From JAAYAE01 sp963678395 (GTDB lineage: Bacteria; Bacillota; Negativicutes; Acidaminococcales; Acidaminococcaceae), in the NCBI GenBank assembly GCA_963678395.1, contig OY782827.1:744001-808000 (forward strand): 64,000 bases of DNA, given 5' to 3'. A model generated the notes under the pieces. It was given only the letters and a program-made list of their open reading frames with translations, was not told the DNA's origin and did not search any database. Position 1 is the stretch's first letter. Each line of letters starts with the position of its first letter. This document shows positions 56,848-64,000 of this stretch, piece after piece. The translations under genes and the position numbers were made by a program.

Positions 56848-58131
56848 TCAAAAATATCTTAAAAAAATATAAATATTGCAGATAATCATAGATAATAGCA
56901 TCAAAGGAAAAGCTATTAAGAAAAATTTTACAAAAGAAATTGGATTGCCTCTTTGCGCGGCCATAGATGCAATAACTACATTGGCGCTTGCTCCAATAAG
57001 GGTTCCGAAACCACCAAGGCAGGCGCCTAGTGATAATGACCAGTAAATTGGCGCTAAATTACTAATTCCCATAGTTCCCATTTCTTTGATTAGGGGAAGT
57101 AAAGTAGCTACAAAGGGAATATTGTCGATAAAAGATGATGCTAATGCGCTTAACCAAAGAATAAGTATTGAGGTGAACTCAAGATTACCATGGGTCAAAC
57201 TGGTTGTGGCATGTGCTAATATTTTGATTGTTCCTGTTTGTATTAAGGCCCCAACTAAAATGAAAAGACCTATAAAAAAGAAAATGGAAAGCCATTCAAT
57301 GCGACTAAAAACAGTTGTAAGGACTGCTTCATTGGTGGGAATGGTAATAAGCATTAGCAAACTGGCGCCTGTTAAAGCAGCAGTTGCTGTCTGCATATTT
57401 AATACGGAATGGAACATGAAAAGCAAGATGGTAAAGGTTAAGACAAAAAGGCATTTTTTTAATAGAGCCATGTCTTTTATTTCACTTTTTTCATTTAAAC
57501 GCATAACATTTTCTTGCAACTCTGGAAGTGTGTGCAGTTTTTTGTGGTAAATAAGATATATAATAAGCATATTTATGACGAAGACTATTATGCATATAGG
57601 TGTCAAATTAGTTATAAAATCAATAAAGTCAAATCCTGCCGCGCTGCTTATCATTACATTAGGCGGATCACCGATTAAGGTTGCAGCACCACCTATATTG
57701 GCGGCAATAATTTGAGCTATTAAGAAAGGTTTTGCATCAATTTTCAGTTGCGAAGTAATGCTAAAGGTTACAGGAACCATTAATAAAACCGTTGTTACAT
57801 TATCAAGAAAGGCGGAGAATACAGCCGTCAAAGTTGCCAAGGCAAAAAGTAGTGCCGCAGGTCTTGCGTTAGCCTTTTTTGCTGCCCAAAGGGCCATAAA
57901 ATTGAAGAGACCTGTTTCACTTGTAATATTGACGATAATAATCATCCCAATTAGAAGACCTACGGTATTAAAATCAATACAAGCTATAGCTTGTGTTTGG
58001 TTCAAAATTCCCAGTACTATCAACAAAGAAGCACCGGCAAGAGCAACAACTGTACGATGAATTTTTTCCGAAATAATAAGAACATAGGAAAATGTAAAAA
58101 TAATCATTGCCACAACTGCACTGTTTGTCAT
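56848..58131 (-). CDS. ArsB/NhaD-type ion carrier (P-protein group)
   Basis: 427 residues with 11-12 membrane segments. Signature ANIGGAATLIGDPPNVMIS, with LATLTAVFSAFLDNVTTVLL before it and a mirror in the second half (ASSFIDNIPFVATLLPLIKE, GGFGTLIGASANVVIASMAA), marks the ArsB/P/YbiR branch of the ion transporter superfamily. Members move arsenite, Na+ or organic anions; no ars genes are near, so the substrate is open. ATG 58131 follows AGTAGGAGG. Intact. Confidence 0.88.
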   Translation of the reverse strand: MTNSAVVAMIIFTFSYVLIISEKIHRTVVALAGASLLIVLGILNQTQAIACIDFNTVGLLIGMIIIVNITSETGLFNFMALWAAKKANARPAALLFALATLTAVFSAFLDNVTTVLLMVPVTFSITSQLKIDAKPFLIAQIIAANIGGAATLIGDPPNVMISSAAGFDFIDFITNLTPICIIVFVINMLIIYLIYHKKLHTLPELQENVMRLNEKSEIKDMALLKKCLFVLTFTILLFMFHSVLNMQTATAALTGASLLMLITIPTNEAVLTTVFSRIEWLSIFFFIGLFILVGALIQTGTIKILAHATTSLTHGNLEFTSILILWLSALASSFIDNIPFVATLLPLIKEMGTMGISNLAPIYWSLSLGACLGGFGTLIGASANVVIASMAAQRGNPISFVKFFLIAFPLMLLSMIICNIYIFLRYF

Positions 58132-58357
58132 TCAACTCGCCTCCTACTATAACCGCCTTTGAAAAAATAGTTGGGCGTATTATTTCCTGATATAGTGAAG
58201 TGTTGCACTTATAAGTCTAGTTATAATAAAAAAAGCAAACGTTTAATATGAAATATTTACTCTATTATACATTTTCCTATGCGCATATGTATATATATAT
58301 AGCATAATATAAGATTACATAATATAATAATTTGGCTTGTAACTATATTATATGTAA

Positions 58358-58386
58358 TTGAGTTCAGAAAATTGAAGTGTTATAAT
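58358..58386 (+). promoter_or_regulatory. Promoter of the ferritin-encapsulin locus
   Basis: TTGAGT (58358-58363), 17-bp spacer, TATAAT (58381-58386). Confidence 0.6.
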
Positions 58387-58421
58387 CAAGGCAGGTAAAT
58401 TTTTGAATGGAGGGTGATAAT

Positions 58422-58763
58422 ATGCCAGCTTTTGCAAACCCATTTCAGGGAAACGTCCAAAGAAAGTTAACAAAGGAAGAGCTAATTCAAGCCGTTAGAC
58501 TTGATATTGCAGGAGAACTTGAGGCTATATATCTATATGATGCTCATGTTCAAGCGACTGATGATGAAAGAGCTAAAAAGGTTATTTCTGATATTCGCGA
58601 TGAGGAAAAGTCTCATGTAGGTGAATTGATGACTTTACTTAGAATTCTTGATCCGCATGAAGCAGAACTTTTCATGGCGGGGGAAAAAGAAGTGCAAGAA
58701 ATGCTTGCAGAGTTGGAAAAGTCAGCTAAAATTAAGACAATAGCTGAAATAGGAAGCAACTAA
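58422..58763 (+). CDS. Encapsulin-associated ferritin-like protein
   Basis: 113 residues from ATG 58422 (GGAGGG at 58409). Helical protein with ferroxidase-type residues in GELEAIYLYDAHVQATDDER and DIRDEEKSHVGELMTLLRIL (ExxxxYD ... DEEKxH), the pattern of encapsulated ferritins (EncFtn) that oxidise and store iron inside encapsulin shells. The N-terminus FANPFQGNVQRKLTKEEL is family-like. I see no standard C-terminal cargo-loading peptide. The next reading frame is the tail of an encapsulin, which supports the call. With the shell lost, its function is uncertain. Confidence 0.8.
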   Translation: MPAFANPFQGNVQRKLTKEELIQAVRLDIAGELEAIYLYDAHVQATDDERAKKVISDIRDEEKSHVGELMTLLRILDPHEAELFMAGEKEVQEMLAELEKSAKIKTIAEIGSN

Positions 58764-58764
58764 T

Positions 58765-58896
58765 ATGGATTTAGTTATTGGACAAGATATGGCAGTTGCC
58801 TATCTTGAACAGGCAGAACTTAACCATAGCTTTATAATTCTTGAGACAGCGTTCCCACGTATTAAGAGGGAACGGGCAATAGTTGTTTTTGAGTGA
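58765..58896 (+). pseudogene. Encapsulin shell protein relic (C-terminal 43 residues)
   Basis: An open frame of 43 codons follows the ferritin stop by one base with AGGAAG upstream. It reads MDLVIGQDMAVAYLEQAELN and continues ILETAFPRIKRERAIVVF. This matches the end of encapsulins (family pattern VLGQDLSIGY..., ETFTF..., PEAIV), normally part of a protein of about 265-280 residues. The first about 220 residues are absent, apparently by a clean internal deletion that kept the start codon. A 43-residue product cannot form the HK97-fold shell. Confidence 0.65.
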
Positions 58897-58935
58897 TGTA
58901 GGCTAGAAAATAAAATATAGAAAAGCTTGAAATAC

Positions 58936-58991
58936 AACCTCCGAATTGGACAGTGAAAAGTAAATTCATTGTTTACTATTGGAGGTTTTTG
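58936..58991 (+). terminator. Probable terminator
   Basis: Outer stem AACCTCC/GGAGGTT with an inner AT-rich stem (GTGAAAAGTAAA / TTTACTAT region), followed by TTTTTG. It closes the ferritin unit. Confidence 0.65.
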
Positions 58992-58996
58992 TTTAC

Positions 58997-59312
58997 GCCA
59001 AAAACCAGACTAGCTGTCACTGTTATTGGCTAATATGGGGTGAATATTTTCCAAGGAACTCTTGTACCATTGTGAGAGAAGTTTTTTTTGTTCCAATTTG
59101 TGATAAAATAAATTTATAAGAATTAGTTCGTTAATAAGAACAACATAAGTAATGAGTGTTTTTTGTACATGAATTATAAAGTAGATTAAATTACCAATTG
59201 AGTTGTCTCATATTTTTAATCGTAAAATTTATTCTCACAGCCTTGTCAAAGGGTGGAACCGAAACTGAAATGATGTTGGGTATGCGGAACTGTGGATGAA
59301 TGGAGGCGAAAA
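58997..59312. other. Intergenic region before the glucan synthase
   Basis: No gene recognised. The last part (about 59236-59300) contains a short open stretch without a ribosome binding site. The start of the next gene has TGGAGGCG. Confidence 0.4.
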
Positions 59313-62300
59313 ATGTTTGGGAGTGGGTTGGAAGAGCTTAAACAATTTATAACAAGTGCTTATTTTTGCATAGGAGCACTAATTACGGTTTGTTTTTTAA
59401 CTTTTTTGTTTTTTCATTACCGGGTTTTGGGTGTCAAAAAAAAATTGCTTTCCGTGCGAACGTTGAAAAATAGCGAGATGCTCGGAATAGAAGAGATGCA
59501 GCAGAAGATGCTGCATCTCTCTGAGTTGCAAAAAAATGTTAAATGGGGAAATTATAACTTTCTTATACGCTATCGTAATAGAGTTTTATATGATAGTTTT
59601 AATGAAATTCGAGCTAAACTTTCTGAAGTTAAAAAAGAAGTCATAAGTTTGATACCAGCATCACGTTGGCTTGTTGACAATTTTCAGATGATATATAGAG
59701 AGCTGGAAAAAGTAAGCGATACTAGAATAGGGGATAGACCATTACCACTATTGCAAGAGGGCGAATTTCGCGGCTACCCTAGAATTTATGTGGTAGCCAG
59801 AGAAATGTTAGAGCTTACGGGAGGCCGGTTAAGTGAAGAAAACATATTAACGTTACTAAAGAGCTACCAAAAAGGAACCATGCTTGCGGCAGCAGAGTTA
59901 TGGGCTCTTCCGGAAATGCTTAGCCATAGCCTTTTAGAGAATATTATTGTTGTAGCAGAAGATATACTTTGGGTAACAAGTATAAAAACTCAAGCGGATG
60001 TTTTTGTTAAAGAAAGTTTTTTGCAAAATCCAGATAACCCTAGCATAGATATGCTCTTAAAAAAACTAGAAATTAAAGAAGCGGCAAAGGTTTATTTTCA
60101 TTCACAGGTTGTTTTTTTGTTGAAAAACATGTCTTTTGATGAAGTATCAATACAAAAATATTTAGAATACCATTGTACGCATAATTGTAAATTATTACGA
60201 CCATCAAATTTATTTCAACAAGAAGGCAAGTTTGAGTCCTGTCTTGAAGCAAAAATACGTGAATTGCTTATAAGTTTGCGGGGAATCCATGAAATAGATG
60301 GAGAAGAACTTTTTGAGCAGCTATCTATATTAGAGGCTATATTACGACAAGATCCGGCTGGTGTATATGCGAAAATGGATGTGGAAAGCAGAGGGAATTA
60401 TCGAGCTGTTATAGAAAAACTCATAGTAAAAAGAAATTTAGACGAAGGCATGGCAGCAAGAACTTGTTTGGAACTTGCACGGATAAATAGTTCCAATCTA
60501 CGGTGTGCTAATCATGTAGGAACATACTTGGTAGGTCCTGGATATAATATTTTCAAAGCTAAAGTATTAAATAGAAACATACCGAAAAACAAAAAATACA
60601 AACAAAATGTTAAGGGAACAGCCTATTTCTGTTTAGTGGCAGCAATCTTCACATTGTTAATTTGTTTTTTATCGTATATTACACACAGGGTGCAAATACT
60701 CGGTGGTAGCTATAGCTACGCGCTTTTTTTCTTTTCAGTCGCATTTTTACTTTTTGGCGGAGCTATTGATTTGTCCAATAGAATATTTGCTAAGCTTGTT
60801 ACTGTTGGTGCTTTACCAGCTATGGATTTCCAAAGCACTATTCCTAATAGTGCTAGGACATTTGTAGTGATGCCAATAATTGTTTTTACGAAAGAACAAG
60901 CAGCGGAAAGTATTGCTAGACTTCTTAAACAATATTTGGGTAACCAACAAGAGAATCTTTACTTTGCGCTATTAGTTGATTTTGCTGATGCTGAGGCTAT
61001 GCATTTGCCCTCTGATAAAACGATAGAAGAAGAATTGACTAGTGGCATAAATAAAATTAACGCGCTTTATCCTTCCGATTATAGAAGGTTTTCTCTTTTT
61101 ATCCGTGAGCGAAAATGGAATGCTGCGGAAAACTGCTATATGGGATGGGAGCGTAAAAGAGGAAAACTTGAAGAGTTTAATAGTCTGCTTAGTGGTGATA
61201 AGGGTACTAGTTATGTAATAAAATTGTGCGATGAAAGAATTATAAATACATTTAAATATGTTATTACACTAGATTCTGATTCTGATTTATTAAAAAATAT
61301 GGCGGCAAAATTAGTTGGTATAATCCATCATCCGCTTAATAGTCCGGAAATTGATTCGGATAGAAGCAAGGTTTCAGCAGGGTATGGTATAATTCAACCT
61401 GCCGTAAGCAATCATATTTATAAAGGCAGCTTATTTTCACAAGTGTTTAGTGGCAAGCAAGGCCTTGACCCTTATGCTCGTTCCATATTCGATATATATC
61501 AAGATGTATTTGGAGAGGGTATATTTGTGGGAAAGGGTATTTATGTAATAAGTGCTTTTCATAATATTCTACACCAAAAATTTCCTGAAAACAGAGTGTT
61601 GAGTCATGATTTATTGGAGAGTTGTTTTGTAAAAACCGCTTTTTCTTGTCAAGCTAGGATAATGGAAGATTATCCTAAAAATCTTCTTTCTTATGCTAAG
61701 CGAGAACATCGTTGGATTAGAGGCGATTGGCAGTTATTACCTTGGCTTTTCAAACATAGCCAGTTGTCGAAATTATCAAGGTGGAAAATACTGGGAAATA
61801 TTCTTAGCAGTCTAACGCCCTTGTTTAAATTATTTGTAATAATACTTAGTCTGGCTTTATTGCCGAAGTTTTATTATGTTGGTCTTATAATTGCACTTTT
61901 TCCTGATGTATTTAACTTGTTATTTTTAATTTTTGAAACCATAATATATAAGTTGCGTAGCCCCAAGACAACGCTGGTCTATAAAGATTTTTTCAGAGAA
62001 ATAAAAATTCGTTGTCAACGTAGTTTTTTTGAGTTGCTTTTTATGCCCTATATGGTCTTTGTTATCTCAGATGCTATATTACGTACAGTATACCGCCTAT
62101 GTATAAGTAAGCAACATTTGCTTAATTGGAATACGTCAGCAATAACAGAAAAACAAACTAATAAGACAAAAGAGGCATATTATCGTAGTATGCATATTTC
62201 TGTTATTATGGCTGTAGGTATTATCGTAGTATTACTACTTTTTGTTAAACAAAGTATTGCAAAAACATTTATTTTCATAACATTAGCCATTCTTTGGGGA

Positions 62301-64000
62301 AGTTCTTATCTTTGGGCTTATAATATTGGACAGGAAAAAGAGCGCTCTACACAAGAAGTCTTAGGTAGTGATGAAAAAGAGCTGCGCAAAATAGCTCGTA
62401 AGACATGGCAATTTTTTAAAGATTATGCAACAAGTGATAATAATTGGTTGTGCCCGGATAATTATCAAAAAGAACCCAAAGAAAAGGTTACAGATAAAAC
62501 ATCTCCTACTAATATTGGCTTGCAAATGTTAGCAGTAGTGTCAGCTAGAGATTTGGGGTTTGAAACATTATCTGCCACTGTTTGTACTATAGAGAAAATG
62601 TTGGATTCTATTGCTAGACTGCCAAAATGGAGGGGACATCTTTTTAACTGGTATAATATAAAGACGTTCGAGGTATTAGGACCACAATATATATCTACGG
62701 TAGATAGTGGGAACTTTTTAGGGCATTTATTAACCGTAAAAAATGGACTAAAAGCTAGTGTGGTAAAGCCGTTGTTTTCTAAAACGCAAATAGACGGCTT
62801 ACGAGAGCTTGGCGAGCTTTGTCAAGAAAAGCTAGAGCTGCAGGATAGCTATGCAACAGTGGAAGAGTTTGCCGCTACTATAAAAAACGCACAAAAAATT
62901 TTAGAGAAAAAGCAAGTAAATTCTACTTCTCAAGATATTTTCGCTGGTGAATTGCTAAAAAGTATGGATGCGTTACAGGAAGAGTTAGATATATTGAACC
63001 TTAAGGGTTATTCTTGTACAAATTGCCCTACTCTTAAAGAACGGGCAGAAACCGGGAATAAGTATGCACAGAATTTAGCGAAAAAAATAGCTGAAATTAC
63101 TAAAACCATAGATAAAATTGTGGCAGAGGCTGATTTTAGATTTTTGTACAACAAGAAACGCGCTTTATTTCATATTGGTTATCACGTTTCTTCCAAAAGT
63201 CTTGATGAAGGCTGTTACGATTTGATTGCCTCTGAATGTCTTTTAACCAGCGTTTTGAATATTGCCCAAAATACGGTGCCGCTGAAGCATTGGTCAAAAC
63301 TGGGTAGACCATTGACGTTGATAAAGGGATCACCTTGTTTTGTTTCCTGGAGTGGCACAATGTTTGAGTACCGTATGCCAAGTTTAGTGTTACAAGAATA
63401 TGAAGGGTCGGTATTTTCAGAAACAGCTAGAGCTGTTGTGGCAGAAAATATTGCTTTTGCAAAAAAAAGAATGCTGCCTTGTTGGGGCATATCAGAATCG
63501 CAGTATTATCAATTCGATCAAGATGGCAACTATCAGTACAGAGCATTTGGAGTACATAGTTTGCGGCTACAAACCTCATTAGGTAATCAAAATCTTGTGT
63601 TTGCACCTTATGCAACTATGTTAGCACTTAGTTATGCAGACAAAGAGTGTATTGCCAATCTGAAAAATTTAGCCCAACTTGGTTGTGTTGGTACTTATGG
63701 TTATTATGAAGCCATAGATTTTAATGGGCCAAACCCTGTTACGACAAAACCTTTTTCCATTGTAAAATCATTTATGGCACATCATCAAGGCATGATTTTA
63801 GTAGCAATCAATAATTATCTAAATAATGGGATTATGCAAAAAAGATTCCATAGTGAGCCTATGATACAAGCTGTTGCATCCTTGCTTGAGGAAAAGCGAG
63901 GGTCATATTTTGTTAATATTCCTAAGGAAGGTTACAATATCAACTTCAAGGAAATAGAATTAAAACACGAAATACCAGAGAGCAGATACATTAATAAAGT
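59313..64000 (+). CDS. Cyclic beta-1,2-glucan synthase (GT84), 3' end outside window
   Basis: The frame appears open from ATG 59313 (TGGAGGCG upstream) to the window end, at least 1562 codons. N-terminal membrane segment (about 17-38), then the GT84 linker pattern (PASRWLVDNFQMIYRELEKV, GYPRIYVVAREML, AELWALPEML). The glycosyltransferase core at about 600-820 shows ITLDSDSDLLKNMAAKLVGI, GEGIFVGKGIYVISAF, LSHDLLE and EHRWIRGDWQLLPW. Further membrane segments lie at about 440-485 and 830-1005. Next comes the glucoamylase-like domain (TSPTNIGLQMLAVVSARDLG, GHLFNWYNIKTFEVLGPQYI); a C-terminal GH94 domain is expected beyond the edge. The product makes periplasmic cyclic glucans, as NdvB does. Confidence 0.92.
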   Translation, partial: MFGSGLEELKQFITSAYFCIGALITVCFLTFLFFHYRVLGVKKKLLSVRTLKNSEMLGIEEMQQKMLHLSELQKNVKWGNYNFLIRYRNRVLYDSFNEIRAKLSEVKKEVISLIPASRWLVDNFQMIYRELEKVSDTRIGDRPLPLLQEGEFRGYPRIYVVAREMLELTGGRLSEENILTLLKSYQKGTMLAAAELWALPEMLSHSLLENIIVVAEDILWVTSIKTQADVFVKESFLQNPDNPSIDMLLKKLEIKEAAKVYFHSQVVFLLKNMSFDEVSIQKYLEYHCTHNCKLLRPSNLFQQEGKFESCLEAKIRELLISLRGIHEIDGEELFEQLSILEAILRQDPAGVYAKMDVESRGNYRAVIEKLIVKRNLDEGMAARTCLELARINSSNLRCANHVGTYLVGPGYNIFKAKVLNRNIPKNKKYKQNVKGTAYFCLVAAIFTLLICFLSYITHRVQILGGSYSYALFFFSVAFLLFGGAIDLSNRIFAKLVTVGALPAMDFQSTIPNSARTFVVMPIIVFTKEQAAESIARLLKQYLGNQQENLYFALLVDFADAEAMHLPSDKTIEEELTSGINKINALYPSDYRRFSLFIRERKWNAAENCYMGWERKRGKLEEFNSLLSGDKGTSYVIKLCDERIINTFKYVITLDSDSDLLKNMAAKLVGIIHHPLNSPEIDSDRSKVSAGYGIIQPAVSNHIYKGSLFSQVFSGKQGLDPYARSIFDIYQDVFGEGIFVGKGIYVISAFHNILHQKFPENRVLSHDLLESCFVKTAFSCQARIMEDYPKNLLSYAKREHRWIRGDWQLLPWLFKHSQLSKLSRWKILGNILSSLTPLFKLFVIILSLALLPKFYYVGLIIALFPDVFNLLFLIFETIIYKLRSPKTTLVYKDFFREIKIRCQRSFFELLFMPYMVFVISDAILRTVYRLCISKQHLLNWNTSAITEKQTNKTKEAYYRSMHISVIMAVGIIVVLLLFVKQSIAKTFIFITLAILWGSSYLWAYNIGQEKERSTQEVLGSDEKELRKIARKTWQFFKDYATSDNNWLCPDNYQKEPKEKVTDKTSPTNIGLQMLAVVSARDLGFETLSATVCTIEKMLDSIARLPKWRGHLFNWYNIKTFEVLGPQYISTVDSGNFLGHLLTVKNGLKASVVKPLFSKTQIDGLRELGELCQEKLELQDSYATVEEFAATIKNAQKILEKKQVNSTSQDIFAGELLKSMDALQEELDILNLKGYSCTNCPTLKERAETGNKYAQNLAKKIAEITKTIDKIVAEADFRFLYNKKRALFHIGYHVSSKSLDEGCYDLIASECLLTSVLNIAQNTVPLKHWSKLGRPLTLIKGSPCFVSWSGTMFEYRMPSLVLQEYEGSVFSETARAVVAENIAFAKKRMLPCWGISESQYYQFDQDGNYQYRAFGVHSLRLQTSLGNQNLVFAPYATMLALSYADKECIANLKNLAQLGCVGTYGYYEAIDFNGPNPVTTKPFSIVKSFMAHHQGMILVAINNYLNNGIMQKRFHSEPMIQAVASLLEEKRGSYFVNIPKEGYNINFKEIELKHEIPESRYINK

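Noticed and set aside
57086..57550. 154-codon plus-strand frame inside the ArsB/NhaD gene
   Set aside because: It is the antisense shadow of a clear 12-segment carrier with conserved motifs on the minus strand.

Overview
The window is AT-rich bacterial DNA with Firmicutes-style genes and strong AGGAGG-type ribosome binding sites. It also encodes outer-membrane traits: an autotransporter ending in an outer-membrane barrel with a terminal Phe, and a cyclic beta-1,2-glucan synthase for periplasmic glucans. That combination points to a diderm Firmicute of the class Negativicutes. The amino-acid, peptide and formiminoglutamate catabolism would suit an asaccharolytic gut-type relative of Acidaminococcus or Phascolarctobacterium. 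This is inference; no 16S gene is present.

Layout. 1-3.5 kb: a broken DUF6946-like gene, an OmpR-type two-component pair, a hypothetical gene and a broken DtxR-type regulator. 3.7-9.1 kb: an rpiR regulator, N-acyl-D-amino-acid deacylase and ion-transporter-superfamily permease, read as an N-acyl-D-amino-acid use operon. All three are broken, by a 103-bp triplication, a G8 tract and an IS. 9.4-14 kb: lipoprotein, MFS exporter (G8 frameshift), gamma-carbonic anhydrase, membrane protein, cyclophilin and GIY-YIG nuclease. 14-19.6 kb: ISLre2-type transposase, autotransporter and MFS exporter. 19.7-28.3 kb: multidomain GGDEF protein with an octanucleotide repeat upstream, an IS3-family element, a TetR gene with a nonsense codon, a radical SAM gene, a DASS transporter and a hypothetical gene. 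28.3-33.6 kb: five tRNAs, DEAD-box helicase, hydantoinase/carbamoylase, gltX and two more tRNAs. 33.8-44.7 kb: an IclR-headed formiminoglutamate/one-carbon cluster (ureohydrolase, gltS, ftcD, fchA, hutD, fhs, folT). 45-51.8 kb: an abg-like set (M20 peptidase, LysR, YfcC permease, M20D amidohydrolase), then yitT and a TIGR02328 gene. 52-58 kb, minus strand: QueG-like protein, FIST/GGDEF pair, AAA ATPase and ArsB/NhaD-type carrier. 58.4-64 kb: an encapsulin-type ferritin with a 43-residue encapsulin relic, then a cyclic glucan synthase running off the end.

The most unusual property is the number of broken genes. There are single-base changes in homopolymers (including essential gltX), tandem duplications of 8, 10, 34 and 103 bp, a swap of two adjacent segments inside ftcD, two nonsense codons and four IS insertions, three of them inside genes. 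The homopolymer changes may be sequencing error, real phase variation, or a mutator background. The IS insertions, tandem duplications, nonsense codons and segment swap are much harder to explain as base-calling error, and they suggest real decay of the D-amino-acid and formiminoglutamate/folate catabolic loci.
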